A stretch of 64,000 nt of DNA from the NCBI GenBank assembly GCA_036346255.1, contig CM070633.1, positions 8,494,001-8,558,000 on the forward strand, written 5' to 3'. Position numbers and translations under genes: made by a program. This document shows positions 22,293-34,763 of this stretch, one piece after another. This stretch comes from Ampelocalamus luodianensis (lineage: Eukaryota > Streptophyta > Magnoliopsida > Poales > Poaceae). Position 1 is the first letter of the stretch. Each line of letters opens with the position of its first letter. The notes below the pieces were generated by a model. The model searched no databases. It saw only the letters and a program-made list of their open reading frames with translations, and was not told where the DNA came from.

Positions 22293-22866
22293 TGTATCAT
22301 TGACAATTTGCTGGCTATATTTTTTTGGCTTGTATATTCTATTTCAGAAAAAAAAGGCCGATGGAACATATGTCTGATGCTATTGACAGGCTGCACCTCC
22401 ACGTACGTGAGAATCTTTCATACATTAATTCTGTCAATCAAGACGATTTTATCTTTTTAAAGAGCATTAATGTGATTTTCGGAACAGCTATAGGCATAGA
22501 GCTTCCTCACTGTATAAATCCATTTTATGTATTCCAAGCTAAATATGTGGAATCTTGATGCCAAACAAATTGTCACAAAAAACATTTGCAGTTAACAGTA
22601 GGCAAAATTTGGTGGGCTTCAGAAAGCTAGTAGTAATCGACAGATACAGTCGGGGAGGAAATAGTTTTTAAAAACAATTCTTAGTAAAAGTTGCACGTAC
22701 CGCAGGCATGCACTAATTTCTCATCACCAACTTTTCTTCGGCTCTAGCTGATCTGTATACAACTTCTTGCCTCCACATAAGAACATTTTCGGCCTCCATA
22801 TATGTTGCTCACATCTACATATATAGTAGACATGTAAAATTGTAAATCCTTTCACGTACATACAAT
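22293..22866 (+). repeat. Duplicated host-like segment, copy 2, left part
   Basis: Same sequence as 18023 onward, including the intron-like pyrimidine tract TATTCTATTTCAG. It is broken at 22866 by a hAT-type MITE and resumes at 34543. This copy keeps the open exon-like frame. Confidence 0.85.
22325..22558 (+). CDS. Exon-like open frame of unknown function (up to 77 codons)
   Basis: After an acceptor-like TTTCAG (22347), a frame encodes PMEHMSDAIDRLHLHVRENL, then SYINSVNQDDFIFLKSINVI, then FGTAIGIELPHCINPFYVFQ, and ends AKYVES-stop. The part upstream of the acceptor is likely intron. I do not recognise a family. The homologous frame at 18082 has a stop after HLHVRENL. It looks like the last exon of a host gene carried in a duplicated segment; it may also be spurious. 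Confidence 0.3.
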   Translation: MACIFYFRKKRPMEHMSDAIDRLHLHVRENLSYINSVNQDDFIFLKSINVIFGTAIGIELPHCINPFYVFQAKYVES

Positions 22867-25800
22867 GGAGTAGCTAGAATTTTTTTGATGGGGGTGCACA
22901 CTTTACACAAATATAAAGTTTTGTACAATAATCCCCATCAAGGTTTTTTTTTGAACGAAGATGCAGGAGCGTTGCCTATTGCATTGATAAAGTAGGAGAA
23001 AACACGTAAAATAAAAGGATATACCCCGAAAGGGAGGAAACCCCAGTGGGAGGGAAACCACAACTGAGACATGCCTTGCGACAACAACAACAATACCAGA
23101 GCTAGAGACGCCAACTACCCAACTCTAAACCACACCCTAACCAGCTCTGTCGCACCAACACATCAAAACTAAGGGAAAGACAACGCCTCCCAACCAACCC
23201 ACATAAGCTTCCAACTGGAAGAACCAGACAGCGTAGAAGATCGCCGTAGCACCGACTTGAGAGAGAAGAAGAAGCGGAAGCAGGCTGATCCACACGCTAA
23301 CAGGCCCACCGGCGAGGAGCTTCGTAAGAATTGGGTGATGATGCAGTTCTTGCTCTCGGCTATAACAGCGAATGATGCAGAAACGAAGGACGACAATTCC
23401 GCCTCCTCTCCCCCTCCACCCATGCGGCTCATACAAGGTGAACTGGACCACCTGCTACGAAACAAGGCCTCCGGGACAGTCGTCTTGCACCTCAAGACGA
23501 CCCTTCAACGACAACAGCCCCCTACTCAGGCTCTTCCGACGGCAATAGCCCCCTACCTGGGCTCTTCCGACGGCCAGCCTGCAACTTCTCAGGACGATGG
23601 CCTACACACGGAGTGCCCCCGACATAGCAGCATGGAAGCCAACCTTCTCCTCTCAGTCTCGCGCGGACCGGCGAGCGCACAACAAGGGACAGGGGTTCTA
23701 GGGCTGGGGTGAGGAGACTTCTCTGGCTGTGGTCGGAAGGAAATCTGGATGAACATGCCGACAGTGGCGAGCATGAAGCGCGCGACGCAGACCACAGCCA
23801 GGCAGCGGCGAGCACGGGACAGCGCATTGCACTACGCAGCGACGGTTTCCCGCGACTTCAACTCCACTCGCGATGGTGTCCCACACACCAACTTCAGTTG
23901 CAATGCCCGACAGACGACAAACTCCCATGCTGCCGACGCCCATGAAATAAGTCGAAGCCTCGAGATAAGACAGGTTTATTCGGCTTGTAATGCTTATCCA
24001 TCATTTGGTCCTAGCATCACAAATCAAATAAGTCGAAGCCTCGAGATATGTATACTTCCCAGAAATGCAGTATACACATCTCTTTACAAAATCATCCATC
24101 AATTCCATACAAACATAGAACTAAGCACGAACTAGAATGAACAAAAGACATATATAATAGAGAGTTATTACAAAAGAGAGGCCAACCGGCCAAAAAACAT
24201 ACAAATAACTAAGTAAACAGCGGAAGCAAAAATACCATAAGATAGCGATAAACAAAAACCAATTAGTGCGCCTTTACCCATAAGGCAACCAACCGGGCCG
24301 CCAAGCTAGTCGTCAAGCCCGCAACACATCTCACAAAAGGGAAGTCTTTGGGGCTCACCTTCTTCCTCTGCAACATAAACATTAAGCAAAGCAACTGAGT
24401 ACAATGATGTACTCGCAAGACTGACGTGTAAGGATAACAGACCTATAATTAACTATATGCAAGCTTTATTTAAGTGGAGGGGACTCTGGACTTACTTTTA
24501 GCATAAAGCAAGTTTTTATTTGCAATAATGTAATAGATTCAAAGCAATTTTACAAACTGTTTGTAATTGTTGAAATAACAGCGATACAATAATAATAACA
24601 ACAATAAAGACAACTTGGAAGTGACTAACCCCATAGTTACCACAACAATAGTATGAACATCCATTCATACCAACCCATCAAGTTTTAATTAAATGTTGTA
24701 GTCTAGTTCTTGCACGACCTTACCAAGCATGTCCATAACCTAGGACGAGGCTATTCGAATAGATTTAACCCTGCAGGGGTGTACCACTGTACCCACACTT
24801 CAGACCGCCTTTTTGCCACTAGATGAAGCACACTTCCTTTGGTATGCCGGTACGGCTAAGTCCTACGAGACATTTTCAATGGATTGTATTAATTAAGAGT
24901 CGCACGTATGGGGGTTAACCCTTAGTGATCTGCCGGCGAAATATGGATCATAAGGACCCATACGTAGAGTAGGATACACCGGCCTCGGCGGGTGCTCCCC
25001 TCAATCACGTGACCCATGTTGCATATAGAAATATACAACCTTCCACGCGACTCATTAATTAACACCCTCCAAAGTACTTAGTCAAGAGAGGTCCCATATC
25101 CCTCTAGTGTGATTAGCACTCAAATATCACTTGGTTTAGTGACACAAGTAACTCGGTTCTTGGGGACTTAGGCACCATTTCAATCACACCGAACAGATCA
25201 AACCAACATACCATTGTGCCCAAGTCTAAATCATTTTGTTTTCAGTTTGGGTTTTCACCAATAAACAAAGCACAAGGTATAGATTAAAAGTAATAGCAAG
25301 TTTTTGTGTGATCAAGGTCATCGACTAGGTCAATAATCGCCCAATTCTACCGGTAACTAAGCATTGCTAAGCATCATATCGTAAAGACAAATAAAAGACC
25401 ATAAATCTTTCACCGGGTTCTAATTCACCAGTGAGAATATTTAACTTATGGATGTGGCAGGGGTGAGCAATTTAAGGGAAACAATGCAATAGGATTAGCT
25501 ACATCTATTCGGCAAAATTAATCATTGACACAAAAGCATGCATACATACGAGTAAAACAAAGTATTAGATTTTAAAAGTAATGGGATTAAGTGGATATGA
25601 TCAAACTGCTTGCCTTGCTGAAGTTGCTCGCTATGCTGCAGAGGGTCACTCTCGTATCCAAGGTAATCGTTGGAACCTAACGAAAGAATCGAGAAGAACC
25701 AATAAGAACGAATAACACCGAATAAACACCGAAATTCAAAAAGTCTCCAAAAATTTATGAAATTAATACGGAAGATATTGATTTTAGATGAATTTAGAGA

Positions 25801-27506
25801 CATAAATTATTTGCTTTCGAGTTGAAATGAATTGGTTATGAATTACTGAAATTGTTACTGAGGTAAGGTTTACTGTTGATTGACTATTCATAAAACAAAT
25901 CTTGGCTCATGATTGATTTCACTCTGTTAGGTTACAAGTGAAAGATAAGCGATTATATTTTATAATCCATTTGTATTATTAGACAAAGCTTTATCTCACT
26001 GTTTAGATGAGTGTTGCATTACAAACTACTATGATTAGAAAGCAAGATAGCCGGTCAAGTTTGAAATATCATTTAACTTATCAATAGTTGACATACATCC
26101 TCTAATCACTAACATGTTTCAAATAAACACTAAAGGTCATTAGCCTCTAGCTAGAAAATGGATCCTCTCATTTAGTCTTGCCTTTGCAACAATCTCAATT
26201 AACAACACTTAGCCCTTAGATTCCCATATCATCTTCTAAATGAAATTTAATCACTCATGCCAAGCAAATTGACTTTACTGACTAGACTACCTGACAACTA
26301 ATTAACCAAACACTGACTAACCAACGAAAGTTAACTAACACATTTAGCATACAAAGCTACACATATGTATAAGGACATACCACTAACATTTTTCAAATAA
26401 CCTTAATGAGTTATCTACTAACAGGGGCATTCAAATGAGCCAGCTAATAACTTTGGTACTACCTAAACCTTGCCTTTGCAAAATATTCAACACCACTCTC
26501 ACCAACCATTCCAAAAGTCCTCACTTAAGCTAAAACAAGCTAATTGACATGCTAATCAAAAGGACCCAAAACCATACATAGAGAAACATCACAAGGCAGT
26601 GAAGGCCGACGGGAAAACAGGAGTGGCTCGGGCATGGCTTGGCGTCGGTGAGGAGGGTCACTGACGGCCGCCGCATACGGGCAAAGTGGAACCAGCCACC
26701 AGACATTCATTCTATACACACAGGGCCTCACTGTAGAGAAACAAAAATCATCCTTTGAGGCATTCATACAAACACACAGAGGGCAAGCCAGAGGAAACGG
26801 AAGGTGGCTCGGGTATGGGGCGCCGGCAGCGAGGGGGCAGCACAGGTGGCGGCGCACGAGCCAAGGCGCAGCGTGGGCGTGCAGCTCCGGGGTGGAGATC
26901 ACGCATGTCGCCGCCGGCACCCTTGGCGGCACTGTGTTCATGGGAGCCGGGCCGGCCAGCAGGGAGGAGGCGCGGGCGGCTCGGAGCAGCAACAGCGTCG
27001 GTGGCGTGTAGGGTCCTGGAGCAGTGGCAGAGGAGACGAGGTCGGCACGGGCTGGGGCCGAGGAAGACAGGGTCGACGCAGCTCCGACGGCGCCATGGAT
27101 AGGGAGGCGCGAGGGAGGCGGAGCCGACGCGAGCTGGGGCGGAGCCGGCGCAGATCTGGCGGTAGGAGGCGACGGAGCCGAGCGACGCTGAGGGGCGGTC
27201 GAGGCGGCAGAGCGGCCGGGCCGGGTTGAGCGGAGGGAGGAGCCGGGGTGGATCTGGGACGAAGCAGCCAGGCCGGGTCGGGTGGAGTGAGAGCAGGCGG
27301 CTGCGGCACGAGAGGAGGGAGAGCCGCACGCGTCGCTCGGTGCGGCCAGTTGGTGAGACGCGAGACGGGCTCGGTGGTGGGGCGGCAGTGCGGTGGGTCC
27401 TGAGAGAGGAGTCGGGGGTGGCGGCACGGCGGCTTGTCGGCGGACCAGAGGAAGAAATGGAGCTGCCCTGCTCGGCGCGGCTCTGCGATTGAAGAAGGGG
27501 CAAGGG

Positions 27507-30500
27507 TGTGAGGACCCGGAATATTTAACTAGTAACACTTAACCTCCAAATGGTTCAAGCATTACTAATTAAACATTCTAAGCCTCGATGGACATATGTT
27601 TCCCAGAATTGCAACATATGCACATCATCACAAAATTACACATCATTTCCATACAACATATATCACTAAGTTCAACAACGACATAAAGTAAAGTTATTAC
27701 AAAAGAGAGCCGACCCGGCCAAATAGATCAATATACAAGAATGACAGCGGAAGCAAAAGCGCCATAAGATGGCTAGAACAAAAGTCGACCGATTAGCACA
27801 CACCCACAGGCAACCAATCAGGCCGCCAAGCTAGTCGCCCGCAAGCTACCACAGCCTGACTCACAAAAGTGAGGCCTCAGCTCACCTTCTTCCTCTGCAA
27901 CAAAACAATTAAGCATAGCAATGAGCACAAAGATTGTCTTTGTACCTTAAGATCGACGTGTGGAATAGCGGACCTATTCATAAACTACATGCAAGCTTAT
28001 TTAGGTGGAGGTTGTATGTCTCTTTTGCATGAAGCCAACTTTATTTGCAATAATGTAATACATTTTAAAAACAAGTTTGCAAATCTGTTTAGTTATCAAA
28101 GTGATGAAATCTGAGATACATACAAGTAACCACTGGAAGTGACTATCCCAATAGCCACCACAACATAGCACGAATCCCGATTCGTACCACCCATCAGTTT
28201 TAATTTAAAAGGTTGTAGTCTAACTCTTGAAAGACCTTGCCAAGCGTGTCCATAACCTAGGACGAGGCTATTCGAATAGTTTTGACCTGCAGGGTGTACC
28301 AATGTACCCACACTTGGACCGCCTTTAAGCCAAAAGCACACTTAGTAGGTATGCTGCAAGACGGCTAAGTCCTCTGAGACGCTTTCCAATATTGTGTATT
28401 AACTACGAGCCGCTCGTATGGGTAGAAACACCATACGCTACATTGCAAGCCGAAGGCAACAAATCCCATCACGGTGAAGTCTTTCGGACACTACAATGCT
28501 CCCAACACCATCCCTCCTGCGACCTCCTGCGACCCGAGCCACACGCCAAAGTACTAAGTCAAGAGAGGTCCCATACCCTCTAGTGTGGTTAGCACGCTAA
28601 AATGCTTGGTTTAGTGTAACAAGATGTTGGTCCTTGTTGACTCGGGCACCATTCGATCACACCCGAAAATCACACCATCATACCATTGTGCCCAAGTCTA
28701 AATCATTTTGTTTTCAGTTTTAGTTTTCATAAGTAGACATGGCACAAGATGGAAATCATAATACATAATAAGTTTGTGTGATCAAGGTTATCGACAAGTC
28801 GATAACCGCCCATTCTAAAGCTAAGCATGGCTAAGCAATTAATTCGCAACTACTAAGTGACAAGAGCCCATCCACGAACTCTAAATCACAGCAAGTAACC
28901 TAGGCTCATGGTAGTAGAGGATAATCATTTGCTAAGGAATGCATCTACTAGGCCAACTATTAAAACAAAGTAGCAATGCATACATAGAATTTGTAATCAA
29001 CATAAATACTTAAAATACTGGGATTAACATGATCAAACTGCTTGCCTTCTTGCTGTTGCTCAATTTGTTGCGGAGGGTCACTCTCGGGATTACCGCAAAT
29101 GTCGAATCCTAAGCGAGAGGCAAAAAGAACCAAGAACAACCAATAAGACGAGCCACAAATAAACCAATGAGCAAGCAACAATTATCCAAATGCGACAAAA
29201 TTTATACATAAGGTAGAATACGAATATACCTAGACATAGAAACTGGAAAAACCTAATTTGGATTTGTGGGGCAAAAGATATTGCCTAAAAACACATTTTC
29301 TACCATAATTAGCACTGTAGCAAAAATATTTTCTAAAAGATTTTGAAGCTGAAATTTTTATGGTAGCTACCTACTGGTATAGAGGTAACCCATATAAAAT
29401 TTCAGGTCATTTGAGTTAAAGCGATTTAGTTATGATTTTTCTAAGATGCAAAATTAGCATAATGCACTTTCGGGAACATAAATATGTTCAAAACTAATTT
29501 TACAGATGAAGTATACCAACAGAGGGGTTTTCTAGAATTTATCATATATATTTTGCAGTTCTGAGAATTACTTGTGCATTTTATAAGCCTTCGAATTTTC
29601 TAAATCTGAAAATAGGTACTAAATCATTAATCAAGGTTTTGTCCCAATCTTGGACCTACCATCATTTTATATTAACATTGGGTTAATAACAAATTTATCA
29701 AGGTTGGAATCATTCATTTTGGACATACAGAGCAAGATATGCATTTTCTAAAGTTTTATTCATTTTGGAATATTCAAAGTGACAAATCAAGTTATTCCTA
29801 GTTATACAATTTTACGCTCTTTGGAACATGCTTAAATCCATTTTTATAATAAGCTAAAGTGATAACATAATTTATTACGATTGGAATTAACTAAAAAGTA
29901 GCTAAAATGAATTAGTTATGAGTTTCTAAAGTTTTACATCATTTTCATCGTTAAATAAATACTTCAAATACGAGAACAACCCAAAACAAAGAAAACGACG
30001 TGGGCGCCGTGGGCGTAGATTTAACATCCAACGTACACCACGACGCCGGAAATAGCGCCGCGCGCCAAACCTAATCGGGGTCCACCGTTGGATCAAGATC
30101 AACGGCTCACACCGATGTATGCAGCCGGACGATGCGGTTGCCTCGGTGAACTCACGACCACGGATCTAAAGATGAGCGGCTTAGAACCCACATCTAACGG
30201 AAGGTCCGATCGCACACATGATCTCACCGCGAGATCACGAGATGGGCGGTCCAGATGATGAGGAACCGATGGTCCGAATGCATATAAGATCGGGCGCGAC
30301 CGCAAGATGGACGGCGGCTATAGATCAAGTTCAAAAGAAGTGCGGCGAGTGGGACGCATGTCGGTGACTACAGTCACGAGCGCAACGATTTAACCCACGC
30401 GCGTGCTCGCCCACAAGTCGACTAAGCGGGCGGTTAAGACCGAATTAGTGATTCTAATGATTGACATTAAATAGATTCTAATGACACGAGATTTGATTTT

Positions 30501-32456
30501 AAACCCTCGGGCCCACAAGTCGACCAGAGTTAATTAAACGGCGATTAAATGCCGACTCACTTAATTAAGCAATGATTAGGCATTAATGATGTCGAACGAT
30601 CGCTGAGTGAAACAGAGATTGATTTAAGGAGATTGGGCCCATCGGTGGTGGCTCAATAATAATGATTAAGACACAACTAACACTAATGATTGGTAATTAA
30701 TGTGTCTAATGATCGGCGAAGCGGAGCTTCTCGGTGACAAAACCGAGTGGCTTTGCGCGGTGGTCGTGGCGACTCGATCGCGGCGCCCACAAACTATCAA
30801 AATGGGTTCGCAATAGTGTTGCGGACCCAACGATGGTGACCTCGCCGCGGTGAAGTGAACGCAGCGAGCCGTGAAAACAAAGATGAAGGCCGACACGGCA
30901 AAACACGAAAATAGCAAAATGCTCGCTGCAGTCAAGGAAGCGAGTGCCATGACTTCTAGGGACTATATAGGAGCTACCTTAGCAGAGGAGCTCAAAGATG
31001 GCAGGGAAGACTTGAACACGATGAAGTCCACGGAGGCGAAGAAGATGAAGTGGAAGGTGAGGTTACGAGCAAAATGAGTGGAACCAAATCATCACCACAG
31101 CTTCATTATAGCTCAAAGAGGTTCCAAAACCAAGTAATTGCAAAAGAATCACTTACTGAGTGAAGAAGAAAGGGGTGAAACCAGCCGAAAATCTCCAAAC
31201 TTAAAATTGAGTGATTCCTGTGAATGCAACCCAAAATCAAGTTAGGGAAATACAAGGGAGGTTGAGGAGTTCAAAGGGTGCAAGAAATGTTGAAGATGAA
31301 CCACTTTGGACACCAAGGCGCCATTGGAGCTCCACGGCCAACAATGGTGTTTTGAGGGTGAGAGGTGTTCTTGAGCTCAAACACAGAGAAGAGCAAAGTG
31401 TGGTGTAAAGGAACACCGGGAGGACCTAGAGGGGCTATTTATAGGAAAGGAATTAGGGTTTGAGCAAGAACATGAGCCCATGGTGAGCTCGGTTCATGGT
31501 GCGATTGTAGACCAAGAAAAGATGGGAGCAAGTGAGACTCGGGACAATGGAGGAGAAAGCCCGAATGCATTAAATGCTCCACAGAGAGCGTTGGAAAGCA
31601 ACTTTGAGGTGACACCACAAGCCCCCATGCTCTCTCTTTCTCTCGCCATGAGCATGCGCGCCGAGAAGGCGAGAGGAAGAAGAACAGAGAAGATAAACCA
31701 CGACCGTTGGATTAAAAATGGGCGGTCACGATTAAGCGAGTTCGCCGGACGATCAGATTGCCTACGAATGCGGGCGGTTGGATTGAAATCCAACGGTCCC
31801 TATTGGCCAATGCAGCGGAGGTCGAATGCTTACGAACATGGGCGCGCGATTTGAATCAACGGTGATATCGCGCGCGCGTTTTAAAGAGTGGCTCGGTGCG
31901 TTTAGTTGATTGGACCGAATCAAATGGCTCGAGCGAGTCCGACTTCGAACCCGAGTAATGATAAAACCAAGTTTGACTTTGAAATAAAAGCGAGGACTTT
32001 GAGAGATTTATTTGAGGTAGCAAAATAACTCCAAAAATTCTGAAATTTACCTGAGCTTGCTAACTCAAATATCAATCTTGTGTAAAATTTTCAGAGGTTT
32101 TATACTTTGAATAAATCTCCAAAATTCTGCAAGGCTCTTTTTAAGGTTTGACTAAGACTCAACAGTTTGTGCCTCTAAAAATATTCAAACAATTTCTAAA
32201 ATTGTGAAATTTTTGAGAGGGTCACATACCACCACAGAGACTTAGGAAAAATATATCAGAGGATGATCATAAGATTTGACAAGATTGTTTTTGGAAGAAC
32301 AAGATTTGGATCAAAAGGACTTGTGACAATGTAATTCCATAATCCTTTGAACAAGAATTGGTTGGCACAACAGGAAATACATGATGTAAGAAAAAGTTTT
32401 AATTTCTACTCATTTTCTTACATTTGAAACACAAGCCCAAAATTTGGGATGTTACA
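27507..32456 (-). mobile_element. Solo LTR Y (4950 bp), TSD AAGGG, nested in solo LTR X
   Basis: On the plus strand it runs from TGTGAGGACCCGG to GGGATGTTACA; in element sense it starts TGTAACATCCCAAATTTTGGG. AAGGG flanks it exactly (27502-27506 and 32457-32461). Same family and orientation as LTR X. On the minus strand a TATA-like CCTATAAATAG at ~31438 precedes GGTGTTCC and could be its promoter. No internal domain remains. Confidence 0.92.
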
Positions 32457-32867
32457 AAGGGCGGTGTGGCGGCCGGCGCAGCAGCAGAGGGCCAACGGGC
32501 CAGGGGAAGAAATGGAGCTGCCCTGCTCGGTGGTGGAGGATGGTTAGGGCAATGAAGTGGCGTGAGGGAGAAAGAAAGAATAGTGGGTGAAAAAGTTTGG
32601 CTGAGTAGTGAGCACAATGAGAATGGGCAATGGAGGGATCGTGTGCTTCTGCTGGGTCAAATCAAATGGCAGTGGAGTTGGACTTTGGTTGGTTGGAGAG
32701 AGTTGGCAGTGAGAGGATGGCTCGACTGTGATCTGGTTGGGAAAAGAAATGGCCAAGGAAAGTTGGCAGTGCAATGAGTTGCTTTGGGTTGGGAATAGAA
32801 GATGGCAGGAAAATAAAATAAGTGACGTGAAATGGCTGTGGGAACTTTTGACTGTTGGGTAAAAAGA

Positions 32868-32902
32868 ATAATAATAGTAATAATAATAATAATAATAATA
32901 AT
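32868..32902. repeat. (AAT)n microsatellite
   Basis: About 11 AAT units with a GTA interruption, inside solo LTR X. Confidence 0.9.
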
Positions 32903-34542
32903 TAGAGGTGAGGAGTGGGGATGGCAGTGAATTGTGAAATGGTGAGGTGAACACATAAACAAAGAAAGATTGCATGGGTTGAAGGTTGTTCGACTGAGAT
33001 AAAATAAATGGCTAGAGGGTGGATTGGGATTTGGCTGGGACAAGGAAATGAGCAAAAATAAATGGCAATGAGGTGGGGAGAAAAGAATTAGCAGGAGAAA
33101 GGATGGACCACGCAGATGTTTTGTCTGCGATCGGTCGAGCGGGAAAATGAAACAACGATACTAATGTATGCATAATGACACGATTTTTGAAATGCATGCG
33201 AAAACAAGAAATCGATTTAATTTAAATGCAGTCTTTCAAACCATTCGATTTAATGTTGATTATCATTACTTGTTGTGAGAATTGCAAAACATGCTTTACT
33301 TAATTCCTCAATATATATTTAGTAATTATGCTGAGTTTAGATTTTTAATTATCAATTATCAATTCCATTTGTTTTATTTATGAATTAGGTTTGTGTTTCA
33401 ATTTCAAATTCAAAATTTGAACCAGCAATTTAACTAGGGAACCCAATAAGCACAAAAAATTCTAGAAAATCCAAACAAGCATATCAGAGAATATAGAATT
33501 CAACTAAAATATTCCCACACTTGAAACCTATTTGCTGCAACAAAAAGTTTTAAAGAGTCCAAAATTTCACAAATGCACATTAGATGCTGAACTAATCTAA
33601 CTTAGGGATTTTGGGCTGTTACAGCCCATCAAGCCCACGCTGCTGCAGCCACTTTGGCCGACTGAAGGTAGCATCAGTGGGGGGTGGACGTCTCCGGCGT
33701 GGAGTACCGAGGCCCGCTCGCCACTTGCAAAGACGATGGCCCCAGATGCGGCGACAGCCACTCCCGCTGATGCCAAGACAACGACACCAGTTGCCAAGAT
33801 GAATCGCGACGGGATCCCATGCCGCCAACAGTCAACATTCTCGGCCGATGAGGCCACGTTGGCCAGCCGGTGGCAGCATCAGCAGGGGGTGTACCTCCCC
33901 AGTGTGTGCGACGACGACGGCCCCTGAACTCCTCGGCATCAGTACCCCCAAGGCCGCAGTCGGACGCTGCATCGGCGGGTGCCGCGGCAACTGACGACCG
34001 GGGGACGCTGGCGACCCGTGAGCTCTGGCGGCTAGGAGGGCGGTAGATCTAGATCTGGATCTAGATCTGCCCTCCAGGGGGGCGCCAGTGACCCATGAGC
34101 TTCGGCCAAGGGGAGCTCTGCGTCTCCGGAGGTCCACTGGAGGCTCGCTGCTTCGCCCTGGATGGGACACCGCCACCTCACACAACTCTCTCAGTGAGAA
34201 TAGGAGGGGGGAGAGGGAGGGGAGGAAGGAGGAGGAGGGGAGGCTCAAGAGGTGGGATGGGGGGCCGCCACCGGTGCCGGAGTAGCGGCGGCGACTGGTG
34301 GGAGGCTGGGGGCGAGGGCTCTTGGGGATGGAGGGCATCGCCTCCCGGGTCGCCCGAGACGAGCGACACGGGAGCCCTTTCACTGAGTTTTACCTGCCTG
34401 AGAAATCGAGTATCACTATCATTTTATCCCCATCAAGGTTCAATAGAACAAACAATTTGGTCATAATACTTGTATACTTTCTGCATGTTTTTTAATTTTT
34501 TGGGTCTGCCCGTGCATACCGGACACCACCCCTAGCTCCTCC

Positions 34543-34738
34543 CGTGCTTATGTACAATGTACACATAAATTCCTCATGTGCTGTCCAACGGCCCTTGCAA
34601 AAGGTTAACTCATCCATCCACCAACTCATTATGATGTTAACTTGTCTTCCTATCTCCCTTCCGGCCTCTCCCTCGAGAGAGTTTCTTGCTTCAGCTTTCT
34701 GATTTCTTCTCTGATGTTATAACTATTGGGAGAGGAGA
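34543..34738 (+). repeat. Duplicated host-like segment, copy 2, right part
   Basis: Continues copy 2: TCCTCATGTGCTGTCCAACG, GGTTAACTCATCCATCCACC and CTATTGGGAGAGGAGA as in 18628-18804. It runs on into GTCTTGTTCGATGCC, which copy 1 lost to the gypsy LTR. Confidence 0.85.
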
Positions 34739-34763
34739 GTCTTGTTCGATGCCACATCGCAAG

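Larger units (their letters stand above)
23943..33623 (-). mobile_element. Solo LTR X (4.73 kb net), TSD GCCCA, itself hosting solo LTR Y
   Basis: The minus strand starts TGTAACAGCCCAAAATCCC (complement of the end at 33623) and ends CTTATTTCA at 23943. GCCCA stands on both sides (23938-23942 and 33624-33628). Net of the nested LTR and its duplication (27507-32461) the length is 4726 bp. It is homologous along its length with LTR Y (AAGCCTCGA, TTACAAAAGAGA, CATAACCTAGGACGAGGCTA). A GC-rich promoter-like block lies at 26550-27490. No PBS or coding region occurs, so it is a recombined Ty3/gypsy-type long LTR. Confidence 0.9.
22946..34425 (-). mobile_element. LINE-like retroposon, minus strand, internally interrupted by a solo LTR
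   Basis: ATCCCCATCAAGGTT occurs on both sides (22931-22945 and 34426-34440), a 15 bp target duplication. A run of T at the left end (the duplication's final TT runs into it) is the poly(A) tail in element sense, preceded by a conserved-looking 3' end (complement of GAACGAAGATGCAGGAGCGT). After removing the solo LTR 23943-33623 the element is ~1.8 kb. The sense-strand 5' region (from 34383 downward) has a GC-rich open frame rich in Pro/Ser/Arg, but no endonuclease or RT domain is seen. It is therefore an internally deleted LINE or a similar non-autonomous retroposon. Confidence 0.75.
22867..34542. mobile_element. hAT-type MITE split by a retroposon and solo LTRs
   Basis: The left part starts GGAGTAGCTAGAATTTTTTT (22867) with GATGGGGGTGCAC. 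The right part ends GGACACCACCCCTAGCTCCT (to ~34540). These are the paired ends of a common grass MITE with GGGGCGGAGCTAG-type termini. Joining across the inner insertion gives ~180 bp. Target sequence on both sides is variant TACAAT, consistent with an ~8 bp duplication but not clean. Confidence 0.65.

Noticed and set aside
26552..27538. 328-codon Pro/Ala/Ser-rich frame on the minus strand
   Set aside because: It lies in the GC-rich promoter/leader block of solo LTR X, with equally long frames in other phases and no recognised domain.
33832..34383. 183-codon minus-strand frame as a host gene
   Set aside because: It is the 5' GC-rich part of the LINE-like retroposon bounded by the 15 bp duplication. 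No LINE ORF1 domain could be confirmed, so it was not called as a gene.
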